Positions 17,126 through 31,133 are shown, counted from the stretch's first letter. The stretch is 64,000 bases of DNA from Sphingomonas rhizophila (GCF_014396585.1 NZ_CP060717.1:682001-746000), one strand, 5' to 3'. Translations and numbers: made by a program. The notes: generated by a model from the sequence alone, not told the origin.

Positions 17126-17764
17126 ATGCCCAATTATCCTACCGACTTGACCGTCATCGACTGCGACTTTCGCAAGGTGACAGTGAACAATGCCGACCAG
17201 TTCAGCCGGCACCTCGTCTACCTTCGAGGGTTCGCACTGCTGCGGGTCCGCCAGAGTGAAACCGGCAACCTCGAGTTTAACGAAGCGATTGCCACGGACT
17301 TGGCCGAGACCGGCGATGTGTCGCTCGATTTGCTGACCAACCTCGCCGAGCAGGTCGATCCTGACAGCGCCATTGGCGGCTGGCAGCTTGCCCGCCTCGT
17401 CGCGAGCCTCGTCCGGTTGCCGCGCGATAGCGAGCGCGAGCAGGACGGGATTCGCCCACTGATGCGGTTCACGGCAGCTTTGGCCCAGCAACCGCTCGAT
17501 GCCCGCTGGTTGGCGACCGGTAAGGCGACCATCCCGCTGCATCAGATCGCCGTGTCACGGGGCTACTCCGCTGCCGATTGGGGCGAACGCGAAAAGGACG
17601 CTCTTCAGCTCAACCCGGCGTTGGTCGAGCGCCGCCTGTCGCACCGCGTGCGCAGTATCTGGGTCGCATTCGCTCAGTCGCTCATGGCGGTCGGCGACGA
17701 CCGTCGCCGGGCTTTTGCTGCGTTCGATCAGTGGGAATCGAAAGGGAAAGGAAAAGGAAGATGA
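17126..17764 (+). CDS. conserved-looking hypothetical protein between the two exonuclease-like genes
   Basis: From the ATG at 17126 the product is 212 residues. It begins MPNYPTDLTVIDCDFRKVTV, has a largely alpha-helical acidic middle (SLDLLTNLAEQVDPD), a Trp/Arg-containing C-terminal half (SIWVAFAQSLMAVGDDRRRAF) and ends in a Lys/Gly-rich tail. No signal peptide, membrane segment or catalytic motif is apparent, and I do not recognise the family. Its position suggests it works with one or both exonuclease-like neighbours. Confidence 0.6.
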   Translation: MPNYPTDLTVIDCDFRKVTVNNADQFSRHLVYLRGFALLRVRQSETGNLEFNEAIATDLAETGDVSLDLLTNLAEQVDPDSAIGGWQLARLVASLVRLPRDSEREQDGIRPLMRFTAALAQQPLDARWLATGKATIPLHQIAVSRGYSAADWGEREKDALQLNPALVERRLSHRVRSIWVAFAQSLMAVGDDRRRAFAAFDQWESKGKGKGR

Positions 17765-17823
17765 ACTGACATCCCGCGCCCGTCAGGCGCACCGGCCCAG
17801 CCGGACTTTCAGCATCAAGACCT

Positions 17824-17853
17824 CCAAAGGGCCGCCATCGCGCGGCCCTTTGG
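17824..17853 (+). terminator. strong hairpin between the unknown gene and the second exonuclease-like gene
   Basis: A perfect 12-bp stem, CCAAAGGGCCGC and its complement, encloses a 6-base loop (CATCGC) and is followed by CGTTTCT. It lies 60 bases after the upstream stop and 28 bases before the next start. It may be an intrinsic terminator or attenuator, or an mRNA-stabilising element within the operon. Confidence 0.6.
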
Positions 17854-17881
17854 CGTTTCTAACCACCAAAAGGAAAACATC

Positions 17882-18658
17882 ATGTTCAAGGCGAACGACA
17901 ACCACATCAGCACCAGCGAATACATCATCCTGGATCTCGAATTTATCTACGATCGGCAGCTCTATGAGCGCTACGCTTCACGTGATCGTGACGATGCGGC
18001 ACCGATGAGGTGGCCGATGCGACGTGTCGCAGCCGCAAGCGTCATGGCCGTCACCGTCGACGACGGTATCCTGGACGTTAGGGCCATGCAAAGCTGGTCG
18101 GGACCGGACGAGGCACGGACCGTCGCGCGTCTTTTCGCCTTCATCCGCGAGCGCCCGTTCGCGCGACTAGTGAGCTGGGGCGGCATCAGCGCAGACGTGC
18201 CGGTCCTTCGAATCGCCGCTCACGAGCATGGCCTGAAGCTGCCTCGTCAGCTCAAATCCAACATCAACAGCCGGGCTGTCCATTTGGATCTCGCACAGGC
18301 GTTCAAGGGAGGCGAACGCAACCACGTGCACATGACGGAGGTTGCGGTTCGTCAGAACATCCCAGTCAAGATGGGTGGCAGCGCGGCGATGATACCGGCC
18401 TTCGTTCAGGCTGGCAAATATCGTTCGTGCGAGCACGTCAGCGAAGCTGACGTGGTTAGCACCAGCTTGATCCTCTGTAATTGGCTGGCGGCCGAAGGCG
18501 ACCTGATGTCGGGCAAGGCGGCCCAATTGGCTGTCATCCGATTTGTCCGGCCGATCCGTTCGAAGGCCCCCTACGCGCGGATACTGGGAAATGTCGCCGA
18601 TCGACTTCGGCGGGAGATCGAGAACGACATCCGGGAGGCGATGCGCCGCGCCGCATGA
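17882..18658 (+). CDS. second DEDD-fold exonuclease-like protein
   Basis: A 258-residue protein preceded by an AAGGAAA ribosome site. It shares the DnaQ-fold layout with the gene at 16189: Exo I ILDLEFIYD near residue 18, Exo II-like LVSWGGISADVPVL near residue 97, a middle VHLDLAQAF, and Exo III EHVSEADVVST near residue 187, with His rather than Tyr before the Asp (DEDDh-like). The usual Exo II Asn is Gly here. Strong sequence divergence between the two suggests different substrates rather than a recent duplication. Nuclease activity is inferred, not certain. Confidence 0.62.
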   Translation: MFKANDNHISTSEYIILDLEFIYDRQLYERYASRDRDDAAPMRWPMRRVAAASVMAVTVDDGILDVRAMQSWSGPDEARTVARLFAFIRERPFARLVSWGGISADVPVLRIAAHEHGLKLPRQLKSNINSRAVHLDLAQAFKGGERNHVHMTEVAVRQNIPVKMGGSAAMIPAFVQAGKYRSCEHVSEADVVSTSLILCNWLAAEGDLMSGKAAQLAVIRFVRPIRSKAPYARILGNVADRLRREIENDIREAMRRAA

Positions 18659-18667
18659 CCACCCTAT

Positions 18668-18696
18668 GTGGCCGGTGAGTCTCGCTCACCGGCCAC
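18668..18696 (+). terminator. hairpin after the exonuclease-like gene
   Basis: A perfect 12-bp stem (GTGGCCGGTGAG and its complement) with a TCTCG loop begins 10 bases after the stop at 18658. The following bases are ATTC, a weak T tract. It probably ends the plus-strand accessory operon before the convergent integrase gene. Confidence 0.65.
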
Positions 18697-18777
18697 ATTC
18701 AACGCCGGATCCTTCAAGCGCTCCAGTGGCGACGGCCCGCTAGGTCGACCCGCCAATGGGGGTCAAATTGATGCAAT

Positions 18778-20769
18778 TCACTTGGCGGCCTTATCGCGCT
18801 TCCGGCGTTCGGCCTTTGACAACGAAGCGCGTCGACCAGGCGCCGAACCAGTTCGAGATCGACGGTCCAACGGTAGCAAGTTGATCTTGGGTGGGCAGAC
18901 GAGATGACCGGTCACGATCGGAGCGACGGTCACTAGCCCGTCATGAAGCCGCTCAAGATACTCAGCTTCATCAAGGGTCAGTCGAGCCCTGCCATATTTT
19001 CGCAAGTTTGTTCCAGCCGATGCATGCCCGAACAACAGATCGACGATCGCCTGCTTCACATCAGTAGTTTCAGCGTGGCTCGCGCCATAGGTGCGGAAGC
19101 TGTGAAAGTCGGCGTCCTTACCGCTGACGGTTCTGGGAAGCGGCATAACAGCCGCCACGGCATCGACCTGGTAACGGAAGGAGGATTGCCAGAACCGCTT
19201 TCCGCCACGCACCTTCAAATCCCGATGATAAAGTTCAGGAAATATGGCGACGTGACCTTCGGCAGCGACGGCTTCGACATATTCCAGAAACCCGAGGCGG
19301 ATCAATTCAGGGTGTATCGGGACGACGCGATCACGATGGAGGTTCTTAAGCCCATCTGCCGTATGACCGTCCTTCGATTTGGTCATGTTTCGCCGGACAG
19401 CGATGTAAGGCCTATCCGCACTTGAGACGACATCCTCGCACTCGAGCCCACAAATCTCTTCCCGCGACATATAGGCGTAGGCGGCAATCATCGGCACCCA
19501 ATAGGACGCGTCGTGCCACACGGTCGGTAAATCTGTCGCGTGATGGCGTTTGGCCGTGCCGCCTCCTCCAAGATAGACGCGCGAACTGAAGAACGCCTTG
19601 AGATGATCGACAGTCCATGGGACCCGCTCGGGCTCCAGCGGGTTTTCCTTAATCTCGACGTAGTGTTCGCTGAAGTCCATGATCCGGCCGTGTCCCGATC
19701 GCGGCTTCCAGCTCGATTTCGACAGATGCTTTGCGACACGTTCCATTGTCGACAGGTCCCGATTGAGCGTGCGACCGTTGCGCTTATTCGTCTTCGGGAT
19801 GGTCGGATAGCTGGCCAGCACGTCTTCGACCGCCTGCTGGTGGCCATCCCAACGATGCGTCGTTGGGATTCGTTGTAGGGCCGATTTGTAGCCTTCGATA
19901 TCGGAAGGCCGATAATCGCATAGGCGCTTGTCGCCCGTCAGCCAGGCAAAGGTTCTCAAAATGGTTTGTCGCTGGGATACGTCGACACCCCAATGGTCGT
20001 CCGCTTGAAGAGCCTGCGTGACAATCGGAATTATGGCGCTGAAACGGCGCGTGTCATGTTCCAAATAGAGATGCGCATCGTCCGGCGATGCTGCGGCAGT
20101 CGCAGCAATAGTGGCCGACTGCACGATACTGGCGCCATCGAACAACGTGTCGTCTAATAACACTACCAGCGGATGTCCACGCGCGCGGATCGACGGGGCC
20201 GACAGGTGTTCGGTCCGCTGATGCGCTGATAGTCGACCGCGAAGGATCTGGTGGACGGCACCGCGCATTCTCGTCGGGGAGACCGCTTTGCCTTCGCTTA
20301 ATAGTCGGGACCGAGCGTCATCCTTAGCGCGGTCAAGATAATGCTGCGCAATCCGATAAACGGGCTGAAACTCGTCGATGTCTTGGGGCCATTCGTGAGC
20401 AGACACCGGGTCTTCGTGAGCCTGAAGTGCCAACGCGATGGAACCCGCCATCACTCGATTTGCGCGGGCGCAGACTTCCTCGTTGGGCGAGTGCTTCTCA
20501 TAGGCCTCAATCGCCTTCGCCAACTCCCGTTCGAGGCCATGGCGAAAGAAAGCGTAGGCTTCCTCGGCTGTTAAGTCTGTCAACGCTGCGCACATCCCGA
20601 CCAATTCCTCGAACGCCACCGACAAATGGGCGCTTAACCGCCTTGCCTTGAACGGCGTGGCGGTGCCCAACGATACCGTTATAGGGCGGAAGTGGTGAAA
20701 CGGCGAAGGCAGTCGCCGACGATAGCTGTAGCGTCCATTGCGCCTAATCACGTGGGGTATGAAGGACAT
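18778..20769 (-). CDS. tyrosine recombinase / integrase (DUF6538-type N-terminus)
   Basis: A 663-residue site-specific recombinase. The N-terminal part (RRNGRYSYRRRLPSPF) matches the arm-type/DUF6538 start of phage-like integrases of proteobacteria. Catalytic features of the C-terminal domain are visible: Arg in SREEICGLEC near residue 432, KNLHRDRVVPIHP, HSFRTYG (HxxR) near 556, GHASAGTNLRKYGR near 580 containing the presumed nucleophilic Tyr. It begins 146 bases from the 3' end of tRNA-Gly, the usual integration site, and is read away from it. It should catalyse integration and excision of the element to its left. Confidence 0.88.
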   Translation of the reverse strand: MSFIPHVIRRNGRYSYRRRLPSPFHHFRPITVSLGTATPFKARRLSAHLSVAFEELVGMCAALTDLTAEEAYAFFRHGLERELAKAIEAYEKHSPNEEVCARANRVMAGSIALALQAHEDPVSAHEWPQDIDEFQPVYRIAQHYLDRAKDDARSRLLSEGKAVSPTRMRGAVHQILRGRLSAHQRTEHLSAPSIRARGHPLVVLLDDTLFDGASIVQSATIAATAAASPDDAHLYLEHDTRRFSAIIPIVTQALQADDHWGVDVSQRQTILRTFAWLTGDKRLCDYRPSDIEGYKSALQRIPTTHRWDGHQQAVEDVLASYPTIPKTNKRNGRTLNRDLSTMERVAKHLSKSSWKPRSGHGRIMDFSEHYVEIKENPLEPERVPWTVDHLKAFFSSRVYLGGGGTAKRHHATDLPTVWHDASYWVPMIAAYAYMSREEICGLECEDVVSSADRPYIAVRRNMTKSKDGHTADGLKNLHRDRVVPIHPELIRLGFLEYVEAVAAEGHVAIFPELYHRDLKVRGGKRFWQSSFRYQVDAVAAVMPLPRTVSGKDADFHSFRTYGASHAETTDVKQAIVDLLFGHASAGTNLRKYGRARLTLDEAEYLERLHDGLVTVAPIVTGHLVCPPKINLLPLDRRSRTGSAPGRRASLSKAERRKRDKAAK

Positions 20770-20782
20770 GAGGGGTCTCCGC

Positions 20783-20883
20783 CCTGATCATGGCCTCAGC
20801 ATTAGGCGGCGAACCGGTCGGCCGACCGCGTGAGCAGCCAGGTGTTACAAAATCCGACCCGCCCAGCCGAGGCTGTGATCAGG
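20783..20883. repeat. imperfect inverted repeat between integrase and tRNA-Gly
   Basis: CCTGATCATGGCCTC at 20783-20797 and GAGGCTGTGATCAGG at 20869-20883 are inverted copies with 13 of 15 positions complementary, separated by 71 bases. Between the integrase start and the presumed attachment site, such repeats often serve as recombinase or excisionase arm sites. Function is inferred from location only. Confidence 0.5.
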
Positions 20884-20915
20884 TTTGGCGGATTTCCGAA
20901 ATTTTCGTTGGAAAG

Positions 20916-20989
20916 TGGAGCGGGTGAAGGGAATCGAACCCTCGTCGTAAGCTTGGGAAGCTTCTGCTCTACCATTGAGCTACACCCGC
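20916..20989 (-). tRNA. tRNA-Gly (anticodon CCC)
   Basis: The minus strand reads GCGGGTG at the 5' end, GGTTCGATTCC in the T arm, and CACCCGC plus discriminator T and encoded CCA at 20916-20918. The seven-base anticodon loop TTCCCAA gives anticodon CCC for glycine. The 74-base length is normal. The acceptor stem pairs fully. It is the probable integration site of the adjacent element, which leaves the tRNA intact. Confidence 0.95.
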
Positions 20990-21023
20990 CTGCGAAGTTG
21001 CGATTGCATAGGGTGGGTTGGTT

Positions 21024-21045
21024 GGTCAACGCAGCTGCGTTGACC
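21024..21045. promoter_or_regulatory. perfect 22-bp palindrome upstream of tRNA-Gly
   Basis: GGTCAACGCAG is followed without a spacer by its exact complement. It lies 35 bases upstream of the tRNA-Gly 5' end (tRNA on the minus strand) and about 160 bases before gltB. With no loop and no T tract it is more like a dimeric protein-binding site than a terminator. The binding protein is unknown. Confidence 0.5.
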
Positions 21046-21204
21046 GGCCTCGATATCCCATTGCCGGTGCCTCGCTTTCCTCATCGCAAATTGTGCTATG
21101 GGTGAGCGCGAAAAATGGGATCCAATGGTCCTTGACAGCGCCTCAGCCCACCGGATTAATGTTGCAACGCAGCATGATTCTGGTCCTATCGAATCGCGCT
21201 GGGC

Positions 21205-25727
<4,523 letters not shown>

Positions 25728-25731
<4 letters not shown>

Positions 25732-27092
25732 ACGATCCGACCGCCTTCCTCCGCATTCCCCGCCATGATCGCACCACCCGTCCGGTGGCGGAGCGGGTGC
25801 ACGACTACCGCGAATATGTCTTGCCGCTGCCGCCGGAAGAGGTCGCCCGCCAGGCGTCGCGCTGCATGGATTGCGGCGTTCCCTTCTGTCACACCGCCTG
25901 TCCCGTCGGAAACCTGATACCCGACTGGAATGCGCTGGTCAGCGAGCAGGACTGGTTCGACGCCTGCGAGCGTCTCCACCGCACCAACAACTTTCCCGAA
26001 TTCACCGGGCGGGTCTGTCCGGCACCATGCGAAGCGGCGTGCACCCTAGCGCTGGTTGACGCGCCTGTGACAATCAAGACGATCGAATGCGCCATCGTCG
26101 ACCGCGGCTGGAGGGAAGGGTGGATCAAGCCGTTCATCGTCCCGCGCGGTACCGGCAAGCGGGTCGCGGTGGTCGGTTCTGGCCCGGCGGGCCTGGCCTG
26201 TGCGCAGCAGCTCGCGCGCTGGGGCCATTCGCCGACGGTGTTTGAGAAGAATGACCGGATCGGCGGTTTGCTTCGCTACGGCATCCCCGATTTCAAGATG
26301 GACCGCGCGCTGATCGACCGGCGCATCGCCCAGATGGAAACCGAAGGGGTCATCTTCCGGCCGAACATGGAGGTCGGGGTGACGGTCAGCGTCGACCGGC
26401 TGCTCGACGATTATGACGTGATGGTGCTGGCCGGCGGGGCGGAGTGGCCGCGCGACCTTAATGTCCCCGGGCGCGACGCCGGCAATATCCATTTCGCGAT
26501 GGATTATCTGACCCAGCAGAACCGCCGCAACGCGGGCCTGCCGGTTGTCGGCGATCCGATCGACGCCAGTGGCAAGCACGTCGTCGTCATCGGTGGCGGC
26601 GATACCGGCAGCGATTGCATCGGTACTGCCAACCGGCAAGGCGCCGCATCGGTCACTCAGCTGGAAATCATGCCGCAACCGCCCGAGCGCGAGAACAAGG
26701 CGCTGGTCTGGCCGCATTGGCCGCTGAAGCTGCGTACCTCGACCAGTCATGAGGAGGGTGCCGAGCGCCTGTTCTCGACGCGGACGCTGTGCGCGGAAGG
26801 CGGGCCGGGCAGGATCAGCTCGCTGACCTGCGAGCATGACGGGGAAACGATCTCGATCCCCGCCGACCTTGTGTTCCTGGCAATGGGCTTCGTCGGATCG
26901 CCGGCCGATGGCGTACTGGCCTGGTCGGGTGCGGAAATCGACCGGTCGTCCTACGCGACGTCACGCGAGGCGATCTTCGCGTGTGGCGACATGCGTCGCG
27001 GCCAGTCGCTGATCGTCTGGGCCATCCGCGAAGGCCGCGAATGCGCTTCGGCTGTACACCGCCACCTGCAACAGGCGTCGGCCGCCGCCTGA
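25728..27092 (+). CDS. gltD: glutamate synthase small subunit
   Basis: 454 residues from the GTG at 25728, which overlaps the gltB stop. The N-terminal Fe-S region contains [22 protein letters not shown]-type Cys motifs (split here as [14 protein letters not shown] near residue 46) and [13 protein letters not shown]. An FAD dinucleotide fold [14 protein letters not shown] and a second NADPH fold [13 protein letters not shown] follow. It passes electrons from NADPH to the large subunit for ammonium assimilation. A bidirectional terminator follows. Confidence 0.95.
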
Positions 27093-27115
27093 TTTTCCGG
27101 TGTTGCAAAGCATGT

Positions 27116-27139
27116 GAACCGGCCCTTTCGGACCGGCTC
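27116..27139. terminator. bidirectional hairpin between gltD and amtB
   Basis: GAACCGGCCC-TTTC-GGACCGGCTC forms a 10-bp stem in which two positions pair only as G-U wobbles in RNA. It lies between the convergent gltD and amtB stops. No long T run follows on either strand, so the strength is uncertain. Confidence 0.55.
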
Positions 27140-27164
27140 ACCCACCCCGCCAACAGACGAGACG

Positions 27165-28597
27165 CTACAGATTGTAGGCGCGCTCGCCATGTTCGTTGAT
27201 GTCGAGGCCTTCGCGTTCGACGTCCGCTTCCGGGCGAAGACCGATGGTATGCTTTAGCGCCAGGAACAGCGCCGCCGAGACCACGCTGGTCCAAACGATC
27301 GTCAGGCCGACCGCCCACAGTTGCGTCACGACCTGACCGGCCATGTCGTACACGCCGGCCTTGGCGACCGGGGCGGTGTAATCGATCCAACCCTGGCCGC
27401 CGAGCGCGGGGTCCGCGACGATGCCGGTACCGATCGCGCCGACGATTCCGCCGACGGCGTGGACGCCGAACACGTCGAGGCTGTCGTCATATTTGAACCT
27501 GTTCTTCACCGTGGTGACGAAGAAGAAGCAAACGCCCGATGCGACCGCGCCCAGAATGATGGCGGTGCCGGGATGGGCAAAGCCCGCGGCCGGGGTAATG
27601 GCGACCAGGCCCGCCACGACACCGGTTGCTCCGCCCAGCAACGACGGCTTCTTGTGCAGCACCTGCTCGATGATCGCCCAAGTCGCGCCGGCCGCGGCGG
27701 TCGCGGTCAGCGTGTTGATGAAGGCCAGCGCGCCGAACGCATTGGCTTCCAGCCCCGAACCAGCGTTGAATCCGAACCAGCCGATCCACAGCAACGAGGC
27801 GCCGATCATGGTCATGACCAGACTGTGCGGCGGCATCGGTTCGCTCTTGTAGCCAATGCGCGGCCCGACGATCAGGCAGCCAACGAGGCCGGCGATGCCC
27901 GCATTGATATGGACCACCGTGCCACCCGCGAAGTCGAGGGCGCCCCAACCCACAGCAGCCCGGTGTCGGTCGGCGCGGCGTGGAGGAAGTCCGGACCTGC
28001 CCAGTACCAGACCATGTGCGCGATCGGGAAATAGGCCAGCGTCAGCCAGCCGACCACGAACAGGATCAGCGGGGTGAACTTGATGCGCTCCGCGAACGCC
28101 CCGACGATCAACGCCGGTGTGATGCAGGCGAAGGTCATCTGGAAGATGACGAACACATATTCGGGCAGGTAGACCCCGTTCGAGAAGGTGGCGGCGAAGG
28201 TCGTCGGATCGACGCCTTTCAGGAAGGCCTTGTCGAGCCCGCCGAACAGCGACGGGAAGGGTGTCCCCGTCGAGGTGAACGCCATCGAATAGCCCCACCC
28301 GAACCAGACCAGCGCCGCGACGCAGACGATGGTCAGCACCTGCATCAATACCGACAGCATGTTCTTGGCGCGAACGAGGCCGCCGTAGAACAGGGCCAGT
28401 GCGGGAACCGACATCATCAGCACCAGCGCCGACGCGACCAGCATCCAGGCGACGTCGCCCTTGTTGACCATCTCCGCCGTCGGAACGAACGGAGCGGCGG
28501 GTGCGGCCGTGGCGGCTGCTTCCTGTGCCCATGCGGGAGCCGCGAATAGCGTCGCCGCGGCGGCGGCGCCCGCCCATTTCCTGACAGAATTCATCAT
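27165..28597 (-). pseudogene. amtB: ammonium transporter AmtB, interrupted by a one-base frameshift
   Basis: The gene starts at 28597 with a Sec signal (PAWAQEAAAT) and shows the Amt family core: MLVASALVLMMSVPALALFYGG, FGWGYSM, FQMTFACITPALIVGAFAER, then FAGGTVVHINAGIAG and FGVHAVGGIVGAIGTG. Near 27950 the frame breaks: TGGGTTGGGG would need one more G to give the expected LLWGWGALDF. Everything on both sides is conserved, so a sequencing or assembly error is more likely than loss of function. It follows glnK by 13 bases, the classical pair in which GlnK gates AmtB. Confidence 0.88.
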
Positions 28598-28610
28598 GCG
28601 CCTTCCCTGG

Positions 28611-28964
<354 letters not shown>

Positions 28965-29717
28965 TTAGAATGACACGCCGACCGATCCGACGATCCCGGC
29001 CTTGCTGATGTTGCGGCCGGATGGGCTGAAGGCGTTCTTGTTGGTGTCGACGTAGGACACGCCGAAGGTGATGCCCTTGAGCGTTGCCGACGCCCCGATG
29101 CTCCAGTCGGTGTAGCCGTCGCCGATGGTCAGGTAGCTCGGCCCGAAGCTGTGACCGAAGTGCGCCGACACGCTGATGGGCGTTTGCGGTATCGCGGCGC
29201 CCACATCTCCGGCGAGGTAGAGGTTGTCTTCCCTGCCGTTGCCGATGGTCAGCGCGCGTTGCTTGGGGGCGTAGGCGGCGCTGGCCTTGGCCGTGATGGC
29301 GCCGAACGCCTGGGTCACCGCGACATAGGGTTCGACGAAGTCGGTGTCCGCGCCGTGGGAGCCGGGATAGTAGTAATAAAGGACGCCGATATCGAACGTC
29401 GTCGATCCAAGCGTCTTCTTGTAGCCGGCGATAAGGTCGAGTTCCTGATCGGCCCCGGCCGCAACATAGTCGTCGATCGAGGAACCCCACAGGCTGGCGT
29501 ACAGGCCGGACGAATGAGCGACCGTGATCGTGCCTTGCAGTGCGAAGCGCTTGTCGGTCTGTGAGATACCGCGGAAGCGATAGTCCGACACCAAGGTGGC
29601 GCCGCCGGACAGCGTAAAGGCACTCGCCGGTGTTTCCTCCTGGGCATGGGCCGGGGCGGCGTTGACGAGTGAAAGGACGGCGCCAAGCAGCGTCATCGAC
29701 AGCTTTAGATCAGTCAT
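28965..29717 (-). CDS. TorF-family putative porin (TIGR02001 type) of the ammonium operon
   Basis: From the ATG at 29717 the 250-residue product has a Sec signal ending AAPAHAQ and a beta-barrel pattern: LSGGATLVSDYRFRGISQTD, LYASLWGSSID, a YYYYPGSHG stretch, and a terminal VGVSF with the outer-membrane C-terminal Phe. This family commonly sits next to glnK-amtB and is thought to help nitrogen compounds enter the periplasm. A weak sigma54-like element (TGGCCGG-N4-TCGCG at 29765-29781) lies upstream; I would not rely on it. Confidence 0.8.
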   Translation of the reverse strand: MTDLKLSMTLLGAVLSLVNAAPAHAQEETPASAFTLSGGATLVSDYRFRGISQTDKRFALQGTITVAHSSGLYASLWGSSIDDYVAAGADQELDLIAGYKKTLGSTTFDIGVLYYYYPGSHGADTDFVEPYVAVTQAFGAITAKASAAYAPKQRALTIGNGREDNLYLAGDVGAAIPQTPISVSAHFGHSFGPSYLTIGDGYTDWSIGASATLKGITFGVSYVDTNKNAFSPSGRNISKAGIVGSVGVSF

Positions 29718-30058
29718 GGAAAGTCCCCCTTGAATGGCAAAGCTCATTCCTCCCCATGTTGGCGTCGCGACTCTCCGGCCACGACCGCCAGCAACCTGAA
29801 GCAATCATATTATGTTGCGACGCACAATCGGCTCCGCGGAGCGGAAACGAGGTGACGGGCAGGCGCTGTCGAGCGGCAAGTGGCTGATAACGCCAATCAA
29901 ATTTGCGGAAGCTTGGGGTGATCAAGATGCGGGCGTGTTGCAGGTGCGAATAATTCACCACGCTGATGGACCAGCTACACGGCCGACCTCGCGAAAGTTC
30001 GGCCAAGGCCTGCTTCCCGGTGTAGGCTCATGAACCCGGCAAGGCGCAGGAGCATCTG
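29718..30058. other. intergenic region, divergent promoters expected
   Basis: About 340 bases between the divergent porin and racemase genes. Apart from the weak sigma54-like element noted with the porin gene and an imperfect dyad GCAATCATATTATGTTGC near 29800-29817, I see nothing firm. Confidence 0.4.
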
Positions 30059-31087
30059 ATGAGCGGCAGCGGACCATTGGCAGGCATTCGAATCGTCGAG
30101 TTTGACGCGATCGGCCCCGTGCCGCTGGCGGGGATGATTCTTGCCGGCCTCGGCGCCGACATCGTCCGCATTTCGCGACCCGGGACGGGTGCGTGGAGCG
30201 AGGTTGGCGGCGCCGTGCTCCACCGGGGTCGGGCGACGGTCACGCTGGACCTTCGCGATGCGACGCAGCGCGAGCAGGCGCTTGCCCTGATCGATCGAGC
30301 GGACGCGGTGATCGAAGGGTCGCGCCCCGGTGTGATGGAACGGCTGGGCCTTGGCCCGGATGATGTACTTCCGCGAAATCCATCCTTGGTGTTTGCGCGG
30401 GTGACCGGCTGGGGGCAGGAGGGGCCGCTGGCGACGACAGCCGGGCATGACATCAATTACATTGCGCTGACCGGGGTGCTTCACGCCATCGGTTCGGCTG
30501 GAGAGCCGCCGACGGTGCCGCTCAACCTGATCGGCGACTACGCCGCGGGGTCGATGTTCGCCTGCCTCGGTCTGGTGTCTGCCATCCTGTCGGCCCGGCG
30601 GACAGGCCAGGGCCAGGTCGTCGATGTGGCGATGGTCGATGGTGTCGTGACGATGATGAGCCTCTTTCACGCGCTGGGCGCGGCCGGGCTCTGGCGCGAC
30701 GAGCATGGCACGAACCTGCTCGACGGCAGCGCGCCCTTTTACCGCTGCTATGTGTGCGCCGATGGGAAGTCAGTGGCGGTTGGCGCGCTCGAGCCGCAGT
30801 TCTTCGCCCGGCTCTTGGAAGGTTTGGCGATCGACGTGGCTTGCAGGCAATATGACTCGAGCGAATGGCCGGCGATGACGGCGCTGTTCGAGGAGCGATT
30901 TGCCGAGCGAACCCGCGACGAATGGGCCGACCTGTTCGCAGGCACCGACGCGTGCGTGACGCCGGTTCTGTCGATCGCGGAATCGCTGAGCCACCCGGCC
31001 AATGTCGACCGTAGCGTGTTTATCGATGTCGATGGCGTCCGCCAGGCCGCGCCGGCCCGCGCTTTTCATTGGGGGTCGCACCGGTGA
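30059..31087 (+). CDS. CaiB/BaiF CoA-transferase family, alpha-methylacyl-CoA racemase-like (C-terminus shifted)
   Basis: A class III CoA-transferase fold of 342 residues as read, with an AGGAGC ribosome site. The N-terminus LAGIRIVEFDAIGPVPLAGM and the segment GHDINYIALTGVLHAIG match alpha-methylacyl-CoA racemases, which epimerise 2-methyl-branched acyl-CoA. The last dozen residues look wrong. Adding one base near 31056 restores APRFSLGVAPVSSPSESS and a stop at 31135-31137, which gives a more usual C-terminus. That is one of several single-base losses in this window. Confidence 0.82.
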   Translation: MSGSGPLAGIRIVEFDAIGPVPLAGMILAGLGADIVRISRPGTGAWSEVGGAVLHRGRATVTLDLRDATQREQALALIDRADAVIEGSRPGVMERLGLGPDDVLPRNPSLVFARVTGWGQEGPLATTAGHDINYIALTGVLHAIGSAGEPPTVPLNLIGDYAAGSMFACLGLVSAILSARRTGQGQVVDVAMVDGVVTMMSLFHALGAAGLWRDEHGTNLLDGSAPFYRCYVCADGKSVAVGALEPQFFARLLEGLAIDVACRQYDSSEWPAMTALFEERFAERTRDEWADLFAGTDACVTPVLSIAESLSHPANVDRSVFIDVDGVRQAAPARAFHWGSHR

Positions 31088-31133
31088 GCTCGCCCTCGGA
31101 ATCGAGCGTGGACGACGTCCTGGCGCGCTGGAT

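Larger units (their letters stand above)
12550..20918. mobile_element. right part of an integrative mobilisable element ending at tRNA-Gly
   Basis: Relaxase, DNA-processing genes and an integrase lie together, with the integrase next to the 3' end of a tRNA gene. This is the standard right end of an integrative element. The DNA to its right is ordinary core genome (gltBD). I found no second copy of the tRNA 3' end to the left in this window, so the left boundary is unknown; the broken helicase gene and the copper island may also be inside. Conjugation-channel genes are not seen, so it would be mobilisable rather than self-transmissible on present evidence. Confidence 0.55.

Noticed and set aside
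1-20900. A left attachment-site copy of the tRNA-Gly 3' end
   Set aside because: By eye I found no second copy of the T-arm/acceptor sequence in the left part of the window. A repeat-finding run would be decisive.
29765-29781. Sigma54 promoter for the porin-glnK-amtB unit
   Set aside because: TGGCCGG-N4-TCGCG has the GG-N10-GC spacing but a poor -12 element. Kept only as a remark, not as a feature.
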